Source of the DNA: an uncultured cyanobacterium | GTDB lineage: Bacteria > Cyanobacteriota > Cyanobacteriia > PCC-6307 > Cyanobiaceae | Assembly: GCA_903928835.1 (NCBI GenBank) | Contig: CAIYSK010000401.1 | Location: 1-6,388 of the forward strand | Direction: 5' to 3' | DNA: 6,388 nt | Part shown: positions 1 through 5,711 of the stretch, piece after piece | Numbering within the stretch: position 1 is the first letter of the stretch | Layout: the number at the start of each line of letters is the position of its first letter | The notes under the pieces: generated by a model | Database searches by the model: none | What the model saw: the letters and a program-made list of their open reading frames with translations, nothing else | What the model was told of the DNA's origin: nothing | Translations under genes and position numbers: made by a program

Positions 1-472
1 AGTCGGCCCAGATGCCCCAGCGCTGGAACCCCTGCTTCTGGCCTTCAACCTGCTCGAGGGCATAGGCGTGGGCCTTTTTGCGGAGGCTGATGGGGGTGAG
101 CGCTTGCCGTTCGCTGCTGCCCAGCCCTTGGAGCACCTTCAGCTCAATTGGCAGGCCGTGGCAGTCCCAGCCAGGGATAAAGCGGGCTTTTTTGCCCTGC
201 AGCAGGGCGGTTTTGTTGATGATGTCCTTGAGGATTTTGTTGAGCGCATGGCCCACGTGCAGGGCCCCATTGGCGTAGGGGGGGCCGTCGTGGAGGGTGA
301 AGCTCTCGCCTGGGTTGTGCTGGCTGAGCCGCTCGTAGAGCTTGGCTTCGGCCCAAAAGGCCTGGAGCTCGGGCTCCCGCACCTTGGCGTTGGCCCGCAT
401 GTTGAAAGGGGTCTGCAGCAGGTTGAGCGTGTCCTTGTAGTTGGCCGGAGTGGAGGCGGAGCTTGCGGACAC
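1..472 (-). CDS. ileS: Isoleucyl-tRNA synthetase, N-terminal part (runs off window)
   Basis: This class I aminoacyl-tRNA synthetase charges tRNA-Ile with isoleucine in the cytoplasm. Only the first 157 codons are present; full-length bacterial IleRS has more than 900 residues. Visible motifs are DGPPYANG at about residues 62-69, followed directly by the HIGH-type ATP-binding signature HVGH at 72-75, and [10 protein letters not shown] at 101-110. Together these are diagnostic for IleRS. The N-terminus contains [17 protein letters not shown], as expected for bacterial IleRS. I chose the GTG at 472-470 because an in-frame TAA at 499-497, the stop of the upstream gene, limits extension, and the next residues ([13 protein letters not shown]) look like a normal short leader. 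No strong Shine-Dalgarno is seen. The gap to the upstream gene is 24 nt on the same strand, suggesting one operon. The family call is certain; the exact start is moderately sure. Confidence 0.93.
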   Translation of the reverse strand, partial: MSASSASTPANYKDTLNLLQTPFNMRANAKVREPELQAFWAEAKLYERLSQHNPGESFTLHDGPPYANGALHVGHALNKILKDIINKTALLQGKKARFIPGWDCHGLPIELKVLQGLGSSERQALTPISLRKKAHAYALEQVEGQKQGFQRWGIWAD

Positions 473-496
473 GTCGCCTGGGGCATCAAACGGGGA

Positions 497-1006
497 TTAT
501 CCCGCCTGGTTGTCGTCTGCTGCCTGGATCAGGGCCTCAACCTCCACCAGGGAGCTCACCACCAGGGTGGGGGGCTCCTCTGGCCGGATCCAGCGCTTGG
601 TGGTGGTTTTGGCTTGTCCTTGGGCTCCGATCCAACTGCCCAAGCCCCTAGCTGCTCTGCCGACAAGGCTGGAGAGCTTGGCGGTGGTGGCACCTAGTTG
701 CTTGAGGCTGCTGCTCCAGCGCTCGATCGAGCCCAGCCGGGTTTGCTCATCGTCTGTGAGCTGGCGCCAGCGACCCTGGCCCACTTCCAGGGCCAGGCGT
801 CCGATGAGTAGGCCCCCGCACAGGACAGCCAGCATGGGGGCACCGGTGAGCCGATCGCGGCTGCTGACGACCACCAGGCCCAGCAGCAGCATCACGGCTC
901 CCCAGGCGGAGTCGCGGGGGCGGCTCAGCTCGGTGGCGAGCAAGGGCAACAGCAGGATGGCCAGACCGACCAGCAGGGCGGCTAGGCCACCCAGGGTGGC
1001 AACCAT
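497..1006 (-). CDS. Small membrane protein resembling Ycf66, upstream of ileS
   Basis: The product is 169 residues with a hydrophobic N-terminal half: probable membrane segments at about residues 3-24, 34-49 and 55-70, then a soluble tail. The middle part (SAWGAVMLLLGLVVVSS, then DRLTGAPMLAVLCGG) resembles the N-terminal domain of the cyanobacterial and plastid Ycf66 family, whose function is not established. The soluble part includes a SIERWSSSLKQL helix and a KRWIRPEEPP motif. The frame stays open upstream to 1174, but that extension is antisense to the tRNA-Leu and is not credible. Plausible starts are ATG 1006 (MVATLGG, chosen because it leads straight into the hydrophobic segment) and ATG 1030, eight codons earlier; neither has a clear ribosome binding site. 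The stop is 24 nt before ileS, so co-transcription is likely. That this is a gene is fairly sure; the Ycf66 label is recognition from memory and should be tested. Confidence 0.7.
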   Translation of the reverse strand: MVATLGGLAALLVGLAILLLPLLATELSRPRDSAWGAVMLLLGLVVVSSRDRLTGAPMLAVLCGGLLIGRLALEVGQGRWRQLTDDEQTRLGSIERWSSSLKQLGATTAKLSSLVGRAARGLGSWIGAQGQAKTTTKRWIRPEEPPTLVVSSLVEVEALIQAADDNQAG

Positions 1007-1070
1007 GATCTTGGAGATGGATGTACCCATTCTGGCCAGGCCTGGGGTCGGGTCCTTAGAGTCGACTTCT

Positions 1071-1152
1071 GCCCATCTGGCGGAATTGGTAGACGCGCTG
1101 GTTTTAGGTACCAGTGGCTTTGGTCGTGGGGGTTCAAGTCCCCCGGTGGGCA
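1071..1152 (+). tRNA. tRNA-Leu (anticodon UAG)
   Basis: A full class II cloverleaf can be folded by eye. The acceptor stem GCCCATC pairs with GGTGGGC, with one T-G pair. The D-arm is GCGGAATTGGTAGACGCGC. The anticodon stem CTGGT/ACCAG encloses the loop TTTAGGT with anticodon TAG, which reads CUN leucine codons, chiefly CUA. A long variable region typical of Leu tRNA follows, then a perfect T-stem GGGGG/CCCCC with loop TTCAAGT. The discriminator base is A at 1152. The 3' CCA is not encoded (TCC follows), as is usual in cyanobacteria. No intron is present. The gene is divergent from the Ycf66-like gene and lies about 105 nt upstream of crtR on the same strand. No clear terminator is seen between them. 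Confidence 0.96.
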
Positions 1153-1256
1153 TCCGCAGTTTCTTAAATTGCACGCACTCAATGGGTCTTCGGACTCGTT
1201 TGGCGCGACTCTTCTAGGTGGCTCTATTTGGGGGTGGTTATGGAGCAGCTTCTGGA

Positions 1257-2312
1257 ATGACACAGGCTCTGACTGGCGTCTCAGCTCCTGCCGCAGGACC
1301 CTCTGATGGGCTGGATTCCGCTGCCTTTGCCCCAGCCAGCTCGCCGTTGCCGCGCTCTGTTCCGAAGGAATTTCTTGATCCACCAGCTGCCTGGAATCCA
1401 ACGGTGGCCCTGTTTTTGGGGGGCTATGCCTTGGCCGCCCTGACGATCTGGGGCTGGTTTGTGGGCCAGTGGCCCTTAGGCGTGCTTCTGGCTACAGGCT
1501 TTTTGGCGCTCCATCTGGAGGGCACCGTGATTCACGATGCTTGCCATAACGCCGCCCATCCCAACCGCTTCTGGAATGCGTTGATGGGCCATGGCGCGGC
1601 CCTGCTGTTGGGTTTCAGTTTTCCTGTGTTCACGCGGGTGCACTTGCAGCACCATGCCCATGTGAATGACCCCAAGAACGATCCCGACCACATCGTGAGC
1701 ACCTTTGGCCCCTTGTGGCTGATTGCGCCCCGCTTTTTCTATCACGAGTTTTTCTTCTTTCAAAGGCGTTTGTGGCGCCACAAAGAATTGCTGGAGTGGG
1801 GAATAGCCCGCGGCATTTTTGCCAGCATCGTGATTGCTGCAGTGAAGTTTGGTTTTCTCGATTTTATTTTTAATTGTTGGTTTGCCCCGGCCTTGCTTGT
1901 GGGTGTCACCTTGGGCTTGTTTTTTGATTATTTGCCCCACCGGCCCTTTCAATCCCGCAATCGCTGGCACAACGCCCGGGTCTATCCCAGCCGAGCTTTG
2001 AATTGGCTGATCATGGGTCAGAACTATCACCTGATCCACCACCTTTGGCCATCTATTCCCTGGTTTGAATACCGACCTGCCTATCACGCTACCCAGCACA
2101 TTTTGGATGCCAAGGGTTCGCCCCAGCGGTTGGGCTTGTTTGAAACCCGCAGTGATGGTTTCAACTTTCTCTACGACATCTTTCTTGGCGTGCGTAGCCA
2201 CCGCAAGCGCCGCAGCAAGTTGCGCCCCATCGCCGCCTTAATGCCCACGCGCCATGCCCGTCGCCGGGTGCTTGAGGTGCTTCACCGCACCGCTATTTCA
2301 CCAGTGCGCTAG
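1257..2312 (+). CDS. crtR: Beta-carotene 3-hydroxylase, CrtR type
   Basis: CrtR is a di-iron membrane hydroxylase that adds 3-hydroxyl groups to the beta-ionone rings of beta-carotene, giving cryptoxanthin and zeaxanthin; it acts in thylakoid or plasma membranes. The histidine clusters of the fatty-acid desaturase/hydroxylase superfamily are intact: HDACH at about residues 93-97, HLQHH at 129-133 and HLIHH at 258-262, between hydrophobic stretches. The conserved N-terminal block RSVPKEFLDPP and the block DPKNDPDHIVSTFGPLWL are as in cyanobacterial CrtR. The C-terminus is basic (SHRKRRSKLR). I chose ATG 1257 (MTQALTGV, 351 residues), which has GGAG 11 nt upstream. An in-frame GTG at 1218 would add 13 residues with no better site. 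No convincing sigma70 promoter is visible between the tRNA and this gene. gatC converges from the other strand; the 40-nt gap has no obvious hairpin. Confidence 0.94.
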   Translation: MTQALTGVSAPAAGPSDGLDSAAFAPASSPLPRSVPKEFLDPPAAWNPTVALFLGGYALAALTIWGWFVGQWPLGVLLATGFLALHLEGTVIHDACHNAAHPNRFWNALMGHGAALLLGFSFPVFTRVHLQHHAHVNDPKNDPDHIVSTFGPLWLIAPRFFYHEFFFFQRRLWRHKELLEWGIARGIFASIVIAAVKFGFLDFIFNCWFAPALLVGVTLGLFFDYLPHRPFQSRNRWHNARVYPSRALNWLIMGQNYHLIHHLWPSIPWFEYRPAYHATQHILDAKGSPQRLGLFETRSDGFNFLYDIFLGVRSHRKRRSKLRPIAALMPTRHARRRVLEVLHRTAISPVR

Positions 2313-2352
2313 GCGTAGGTAGGTGAACTAGGCGCAAGTGCGCTCTGATTGG

Positions 2353-2646
2353 TTAATCGGCCAGGATCTTTGGCACCCGGAAAAAGTCACCTTCCCGCTG
2401 GGGCGAGAGGTTGAGCAGCTCTTCGCGCACCAGGGTGGGATCAACGGCATCGTCCCGGGTGACATTCACCACTTCCACGGCCCGGGTGGTGGGGGGCACA
2501 CCATCGGTATCCACCTGCTCGAGCTGGGCCACGTACTCGAGAATGCGCTCCAGCTGGCCGGTGTAGGTGGCGATCTTGTCTTCCGGAAGGTCGAGACGGG
2601 CCAGGCCTGCCACCTTGCGGACGTCGTCGGCGGAGATCTTGCTCAT
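2353..2646 (-). CDS. gatC: Asp-tRNA(Asn)/Glu-tRNA(Gln) amidotransferase subunit C
   Basis: GatC is the small subunit of the GatCAB amidotransferase, which converts Glu-tRNA(Gln), and in some organisms Asp-tRNA(Asn), to the correctly amidated form. GatC wraps around and stabilises GatA and GatB. The 97-residue length is normal. The sequence shows the family pattern: an N-terminal helix with [14 protein letters not shown], then a second helix with [19 protein letters not shown], the PTT turn after it, and a C-terminal FFRVPKIL motif. The ATG at 2646 is well supported because [13 protein letters not shown] is the usual family start. Its 5' neighbour on the same strand, the creatininase-family gene, ends 40 nt upstream, suggesting a two-gene transcript. 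gatA and gatB are not in the window, as is common in cyanobacteria where gat genes are scattered. Confidence 0.96.
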   Translation of the reverse strand: MSKISADDVRKVAGLARLDLPEDKIATYTGQLERILEYVAQLEQVDTDGVPPTTRAVEVVNVTRDDAVDPTLVREELLNLSPQREGDFFRVPKILAD

Positions 2647-2686
2647 GGCGCTGGATGGGCCCTTGTCCTGGGGGGGACGCTAGCGG

Positions 2687-3493
2687 TTAGGGCGCCTCGG
2701 CCAGGAAGGCTTCCAGATCACTGCTGAGGGCGGTGGCGGCCAGATCGAGGAAACGGGCGCCGTGGTCTGCCTGGGCCAGGTAGGGGTCGGAGCCCATGCG
2801 GCCGTCGGGATGGCGGCGGCGGAAATCGTCTGGGCCGTGGATGGGGCCGGCGGGGGCTGCTTCCGGCAGGGGGCGCTGCTTGGCCTGCAGGGTGGGCTCC
2901 AGGTGCAGGGTGAGGGCAATCTCGCTGGGGGTGGCGTGGTGCCCCTCGCGATCTCCATAGAGGCTTCGGGCTTCGCGCATCACCGGTGCGGCCATGAACC
3001 AATTGGCCAATTTGCAGCGCAGCCGATCGGCATGGGGCAAGCCCCGGGCCGCGGCGGTGGCATAGGCCTGGGCAAAGGCCGCCTTGGCGGTGGCGATGTT
3101 GCCGCCGTGGCCATTGATCACGAAGATCCGCTCAAAGCCGTGGCCGGCTAGGGAGAGCACCACGTCATGGAGCACGGCCAGCAGGGTGGAGGGCTGCAAG
3201 CTCACGGTGCCGGCAAAGCCCAGGTGATGCTCGGCCATGCCGAATGCTTGCGCTGGCGTCACCAGCACACCGCTGCGGCGACCCACCTCCAGGGCCACGG
3301 CCTCAGCGGTGAGGGCATCGGTGCCAATGGCGCCGGTGGGTCCGTGCTGTTCGGTGGAACCCAAGGGCACAATCACCCCCTTGCAGGTTTGGAGGTAGGC
3401 CTCCACCTCTGGCCAGCTGCGCAGTTGCAGCCGGATCGCTTCTGCAGAGGGGGCGGTGGCCCCGGGAGGAGAGCTTGGGGCTGAAAAGGTCAT
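2687..3493 (-). CDS. Creatininase-family metal-dependent amidohydrolase
   Basis: The product has 268 residues, the usual size for the creatininase family. Expected metal-ligand regions are visible: GSTEQHGP at about residues 45-52 (Glu48, His50), Asp59 in IGTDALTAE, NGHGGN at 127-132 (His129), and a late acidic ligand in GHHATPSEIA (Glu191). Family members hydrolyse amide-type C-N bonds: creatininase, formamide hydrolases of flavin/deazaflavin synthesis, MftE, and a formamidopyrimidine deformylase. Nothing here identifies the substrate. The first 18 residues are Ser/Pro/Ala-rich and probably disordered; there is no signal peptide, so the enzyme is likely cytoplasmic. The ATG at 3493 is the natural start and lies divergent from the 98-residue gene, 65 nt away. 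gatC follows 40 nt downstream on the same strand. The family assignment is firm; the function is unknown. Confidence 0.93.
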   Translation of the reverse strand: MTFSAPSSPPGATAPSAEAIRLQLRSWPEVEAYLQTCKGVIVPLGSTEQHGPTGAIGTDALTAEAVALEVGRRSGVLVTPAQAFGMAEHHLGFAGTVSLQPSTLLAVLHDVVLSLAGHGFERIFVINGHGGNIATAKAAFAQAYATAAARGLPHADRLRCKLANWFMAAPVMREARSLYGDREGHHATPSEIALTLHLEPTLQAKQRPLPEAAPAGPIHGPDDFRRRHPDGRMGSDPYLAQADHGARFLDLAATALSSDLEAFLAEAP

Positions 3494-3503
3494 GGTGAAC
3501 AGC

Positions 3504-3530
3504 TTGAACCTTGGTGGGCTTGCCTAGGAT
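3504..3530 (+). promoter_or_regulatory. Candidate sigma70-type promoter for the 98-residue gene
   Basis: In the 65-nt divergent gap, TTGAAC (3504-3509) and TAGGAT (3525-3530) resemble -35 and -10 boxes, with a short 15-nt spacer. They would place the transcript start near 3537, about 22 nt before the ATG. The spacing is suboptimal and the match could be chance. Confidence 0.22.
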
Positions 3531-3558
3531 TGGAGAGCCAGCAGCTCCGGTGGGGCCC

Positions 3559-3855
3559 ATGCTGCATCGAAAGCTCGATCAGTTTTGCAGCGAGAAGCGC
3601 CCGGTGTGGGTGTTTCTACGCGATCAACAGCGCTGGGTGGAGGAGGCCTTGGTGGTGGCCATCGAAGGTGACATGGTCACCCTCCGCTACGACGCCGAAG
3701 ACGACGACGAAACCCACACCTGGGAAGAGAGCGTGCGGCTCGAGTCGATTGGGGCGGTGAGCACTCGGCTGGCCTACGTCTGCCGCAGTGGTGACCCCGA
3801 TGATGTGGTCACCTCAGAGGATTGCCCCGAGGCTGAACGGCTCAGCAATCCCTAG
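3559..3855 (+). CDS. Conserved-looking acidic protein of unknown function (98 aa)
   Basis: I do not recognise a named domain. The 98-residue product starts MLHRKLDQFCSEKRPVWVFL, continues with alternating hydrophobic and charged residues suggesting beta strands (VWVFLRD, WVEEALVVAIEGDMVTLRYD), and then has an acidic loop AEDDDETHTWEE at about residues 46-57. The C-terminal third is acidic and probably flexible. The pattern, with short strands around a WVEEALV...GDMVTLRY core, would fit a small beta-barrel, but that is inference. There is no signal peptide or membrane segment. ATG 3559 was chosen because the frame upstream has only a TTG at 3511 in the promoter region and the intervening residues look non-coding. 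The gene is divergent from the creatininase gene and converges on the 45-residue gene. It appears to be an intact ordinary picocyanobacterial gene. Confidence 0.78.
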   Translation: MLHRKLDQFCSEKRPVWVFLRDQQRWVEEALVVAIEGDMVTLRYDAEDDDETHTWEESVRLESIGAVSTRLAYVCRSGDPDDVVTSEDCPEAERLSNP

Positions 3856-3881
3856 GGAGGATCCCCAGGAAACATCCCTAG
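3852..3881. terminator. Inverted repeat containing both stop codons, possible bidirectional terminator
   Basis: CTAGGGA (3852-3858) and TCCCTAG (3875-3881) are perfect 7-bp inverted arms around a 16-nt spacer. The TAG of the plus-strand gene (3853-3855) lies in the left arm and the TAG of the minus-strand gene (3880-3878) in the right arm. The position between convergent genes suits a shared terminator. The loop is long and there is no T-tract on either side, so a strong intrinsic terminator is unlikely. Confidence 0.3.
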
Positions 3882-4015
3882 TGGGCCGTGCCGTTGCCGT
3901 CGTAGTCGTCGCTGTCGTAATAGCCGCCTTTGGTGCCGAAGAACAAGGTGGCCAGCACGAACAGGCCACTGGTGGCCACCAGCACGGTGGCGAGGGTGAG
4001 CCCGGAGGATTCCAT
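3878..4015 (-). CDS. Single-span small membrane protein (45 aa)
   Basis: This short gene encodes MESSGLTLATVLVATSGLFV, continuing to residue 45. Residues about 6-26 form one hydrophobic membrane helix, followed by a Gly/Tyr/Asp-rich tail that includes GTKGGYYDSDDYDGNGTAH. The clean ATG, helix and hydrophilic tail ending at a TAG argue for a real gene. The tail resembles short conserved cyanobacterial proteins that I cannot name with certainty. A small accessory subunit of a photosynthetic or NDH-1 membrane complex is one possibility, and that is speculation. No Shine-Dalgarno is seen. The gene converges on the 98-residue gene, with 22 nt between stop codons, and is divergent from the antiporter across a 158-nt gap holding inverted repeats. 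The longer overlapping minus-strand frame (3814-4101) is Trp/Pro/Thr-rich and not protein-like. Confidence 0.75.
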   Translation of the reverse strand: MESSGLTLATVLVATSGLFVLATLFFGTKGGYYDSDDYDGNGTAH

Positions 4016-4022
4016 GGTGCTA

Positions 4023-4111
4023 AGGGGTTGGGCCGGTTTGCATCACTCTGGCGACGGAACGGCACCTTGGTGGTGGAGCGACACCAAGGTTTGCTAATCA
4101 CCCCAACCCTT
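4023..4111. promoter_or_regulatory. Nested inverted repeats in a divergent intergenic region
   Basis: The gap between the 45-residue gene and the antiporter contains two inverted repeats, one inside the other. The inner pair is perfect: ACCTTGGTG (4064-4072) and CACCAAGGT (4082-4090), with a 9-nt spacer. The outer pair is AGGGGTTGGG (4023-4032) and CCCAACCCTT (4102-4111), complementary apart from one G-T pair. Because both flanking genes start outward from here, an operator or a structured 5' leader is more likely than a terminator. No clear -35/-10 pair was recognised. Chance occurrence of the inner dyad alone cannot be excluded. Confidence 0.35.
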
Positions 4112-4173
4112 CAGCCAACGATTCATGGGGTTTGGGGTCGTGGCTAGGTTTTGGGCGACTACGCAGGATTGTT

Positions 4174-5316
4174 GTGAGTGCAGGTCTCCAGGGCCTGTTG
4201 GTGATCGTTGCCATGGTGGCAGCCGCTCCTTTTTTGGCACGGCCCTTCAGGGGCCAGGTGCCCACGGTCGCGGTTTTGATGCTCGGGGGCATTGGTTTGG
4301 GCCCGTCTGGGCTGGGTTGGCTCCAGCCAGATCCGGCCATTGATTTGTTCGCCAAGATTGGCCTGGGTTTGATTTTTGCCCTGGTCGGTCTGACCATCGA
4401 TCAGAAGACCCTGGGAGGTGTTTCGGGTCGCTTGGGGGCTATTGGTTGGTTGGCAACCCTGGGGGTTGGGGTGCTGGTGGCATCAACCCTGCCCCTAGGC
4501 GGTGGTCTGCGGCCAGTGGCCCTGGTGGTGGCCCTCAGCTCCACGGCCCTATCAACCTTGCTGGTGATCCTGCAGGAGTCGGGGGAATGGGACTCCCCGC
4601 TGGGACGACTGCTTTTTAGTGCGGGCACCTGGGGACAATTGGGACCGGTGTTGGCGGTGGCGCTCCTGCTGGGCTCCGCTGATCCGATCACCACGGCTTT
4701 CAGCGTGGCTTTGGTGGTTCTGGTGGCCTGGCTGCTGGCGATGGTGCCAGCTCAAATGCGTCAGGCCAAGGGTTGGCCCTGGCTGGTCTCCCAGGTTGGG
4801 ACTGCCTCGGCTACCCCGCTGCAGTTGCTCTACCTGTTGATTGTGGGTCTGATCGCCCTCTCGGTGCATTTAGGGGTCGACATCTTGATGGGAACGCTGT
4901 TGGCGGGATTGGTCATGCGTCGGTACATCGAGAACCCGCAGACCTCAGCGGTGCTGAAGCAGCTGGAGACTTCGGCCTACGGCCTGTTTGTGCCGTTGTT
5001 TTTCGTGGTTGCCGGATCACGGCTTGATTTGGCGTCCGTTGCTGCCAACCCCTGGGGGCCGCTGGTCTGCTTGGTAGGAATTGTGGTGATTCGAGGCCTC
5101 CCCCAATGGTTGCTGTACCGCCGCACCCTGCCGGATCCCATCCAAAGGCTGCGTTTTTCGCTGTTGGTCTCCCAGTCGCTGAATTTGCCGATTGTGGTGG
5201 GTTATTTGGAGGTTCAGGCCGGTTTGATGTCACCCGAAGTTGAAGCGGCACTGCTGGGCGGCAGTTTACTTTCTGTGTTGGTTTTGCCTGCTCTGGCTTT
5301 GGTAATCAAGCGCTGA
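4174..5316 (+). CDS. CPA2-type cation:proton antiporter, membrane domain only
   Basis: The product is about 380 residues of almost continuous hydrophobic segments, by eye 11-13 membrane helices, matching the transport domain of the monovalent cation:proton antiporter-2 (Kef/NapA-like) superfamily. Landmarks are LMLGGIGLGPSGLG at about residues 35-48, FAKIGLGLIFALVGLTID at 59-76, ALSSTALSTLLVILQESGEW at 120-139, and a later LFVPLFFVVAGSRLDL stretch. There is no C-terminal RCK/TrkA nucleotide-binding domain, unlike KefB/KefC. Where KefC has an FQD motif this protein has GTWGQLGP (Gln155), and where KefC has SQGGEF it has SQSLNLP, so the acidic signature residues appear absent. I chose GTG 4174 because AGGA (4165-4168) lies 5 nt upstream. 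TTG 4132 (14 residues longer) and ATG 4213 are alternatives. The membrane transporter call is firm; ion specificity and even antiport activity are not shown. Confidence 0.86.
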   Translation: MSAGLQGLLVIVAMVAAAPFLARPFRGQVPTVAVLMLGGIGLGPSGLGWLQPDPAIDLFAKIGLGLIFALVGLTIDQKTLGGVSGRLGAIGWLATLGVGVLVASTLPLGGGLRPVALVVALSSTALSTLLVILQESGEWDSPLGRLLFSAGTWGQLGPVLAVALLLGSADPITTAFSVALVVLVAWLLAMVPAQMRQAKGWPWLVSQVGTASATPLQLLYLLIVGLIALSVHLGVDILMGTLLAGLVMRRYIENPQTSAVLKQLETSAYGLFVPLFFVVAGSRLDLASVAANPWGPLVCLVGIVVIRGLPQWLLYRRTLPDPIQRLRFSLLVSQSLNLPIVVGYLEVQAGLMSPEVEAALLGGSLLSVLVLPALALVIKR

Positions 5317-5370
5317 ATGGGTTGTTCTATCGCCACCAATCGCTGCCCACTAATCGAGTCGTTCTTTCTC

Positions 5371-5388
5371 TGCCTGTAGCGACAGGTG
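5371..5388. terminator. Weak hairpin between antiporter and Nif11 gene
   Basis: CCTGT (5373-5377) and ACAGG (5382-5386) form a 5-bp stem with an AGCG loop, extendable by G-T pairs to 5371-5388. It lies in the 77-nt gap between two convergent stop codons. No T-tract follows on either strand, so terminator activity is doubtful. Confidence 0.2.
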
Positions 5389-5393
5389 TGCCT

Positions 5394-5594
5394 TTAGATC
5401 CAGCTCCATTCCCATAGCCAATGGGGGCCAATGAGACGTTTGTTCTCCAGCCAATCTGCCTTGGAGACATCAAAGCCAACCTCCTTGGCAACTGCTACAG
5501 CGGCATCCAGGTCGGGCGCGGCTTTGAATTTTTCCTGTAAGTCCACATCGTCATCCACTTTGGCAAGCAGGGCTTGCAGTTGCTCTTTTGACAT
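5394..5594 (-). CDS. Nif11-like leader-peptide family protein with Trp-rich tail
   Basis: The 66-residue product begins [20 protein letters not shown] and continues [21 protein letters not shown], the pattern of the Nif11 domain (about residues 1-48). In picocyanobacteria this domain commonly serves as the leader of ribosomally made, post-translationally modified peptides such as prochlorosins, though stand-alone copies also exist. A typical precursor has an acidic stretch, a Gly-Gly cleavage site and a core with Cys, Ser or Thr. This protein instead continues [12 protein letters not shown] and ends [10 protein letters not shown]. It has no GG, no Cys and five tryptophans in its last 19 residues, so it is not an ordinary lanthipeptide precursor. 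It may be an orphan Nif11 protein or a remnant whose original tail was replaced. The ATG at 5594 is the standard Nif11 start. No modification enzyme or transporter gene is nearby. It is divergent from the glycosylase and convergent with the antiporter. Confidence 0.82.
   Translation of the reverse strand: MSKEQLQALLAKVDDDVDLQEKFKAAPDLDAAVAVAKEVGFDVSKADWLENKRLIGPHWLWEWSWI
5406..5423. repeat. Direct-repeat copy flanking the Nif11 gene (partner at 5695-5712)
   Basis: The 18 bases here (CCATTCCCATAGCCAATG) match 16 of 18 bases at 5695-5712 (CCACTCCCATAGCCACTG) in the same orientation. The two copies bracket almost the whole Nif11 gene and its upstream region. On the minus strand this copy encodes the HWLWEW part of the Nif11 tail. 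Confidence 0.5.
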
Positions 5595-5676
5595 TGCCCA
5601 GAACGGTGTTCTCGCTTCCCTTCATACCGCCACCCAGGGCTCCTGAAAGGATTCCTCGACCATTCTGAATCAATCC

Positions 5677-5711
5677 CCCATAGCTCTCCCATCGCCACTC
5701 CCATAGCCACT
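5677..5711. repeat. Three-copy tandem repeat of about 12 nt
   Basis: Three head-to-tail units abut the glycosylase GTG start: CCCATAGCTCT (5677-5687, 11 nt), CCCATCGCCACT (5688-5699) and CCCATAGCCACT (5700-5711). The last two differ at one base. A fourth, isolated copy, CCCATAGCCAAT, lies at 5411-5422 inside the 3' end of the Nif11 gene (next entry). The array occupies the region expected to hold the glycosylase ribosome binding site, and none is visible there. Confidence 0.6.

Noticed and set aside
68..697. Plus-strand open frame of 209 codons opposite ileS
   Set aside because: It is antisense to unmistakable IleRS motifs and spans the ileS/Ycf66-like boundary; a high-GC shadow frame.
1007..1174. 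N-terminal extension of the Ycf66-like protein up to 1174
   Set aside because: It would be translated from the antisense of the tRNA-Leu, and its residues (RMPTGGLEPPRPKPLVPK) are the well-known tRNA-antisense type artefact.
441..1217. Long plus-strand open frame of 258 codons opposite the Ycf66-like gene and across the tRNA
   Set aside because: It is Arg/Ser/Pro-rich low-complexity translation in antisense to a better frame with membrane segments, and it would read through the tRNA-Leu.
1476..2201. Minus-strand open frame of 241 codons inside crtR
   Set aside because: The opposite strand encodes all three histidine boxes of CrtR; the antisense frame shows no recognisable pattern.
2303..2345. 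Repeated AGTGCGCT at 2303-2310 and 2338-2345 around the crtR stop
   Set aside because: It is a direct 8-bp repeat, not inverted, so not a terminator hairpin; probably coincidental.
5600..5612. AGAAC-GGT-GTTCT dyad just upstream of the Nif11 start, resembling a LexA-type box near a repair gene
   Set aside because: The spacer is 3 nt where GAAC/GTTC-type boxes expect 4, the arms are only 5 bp, and such short dyads are frequent by chance.
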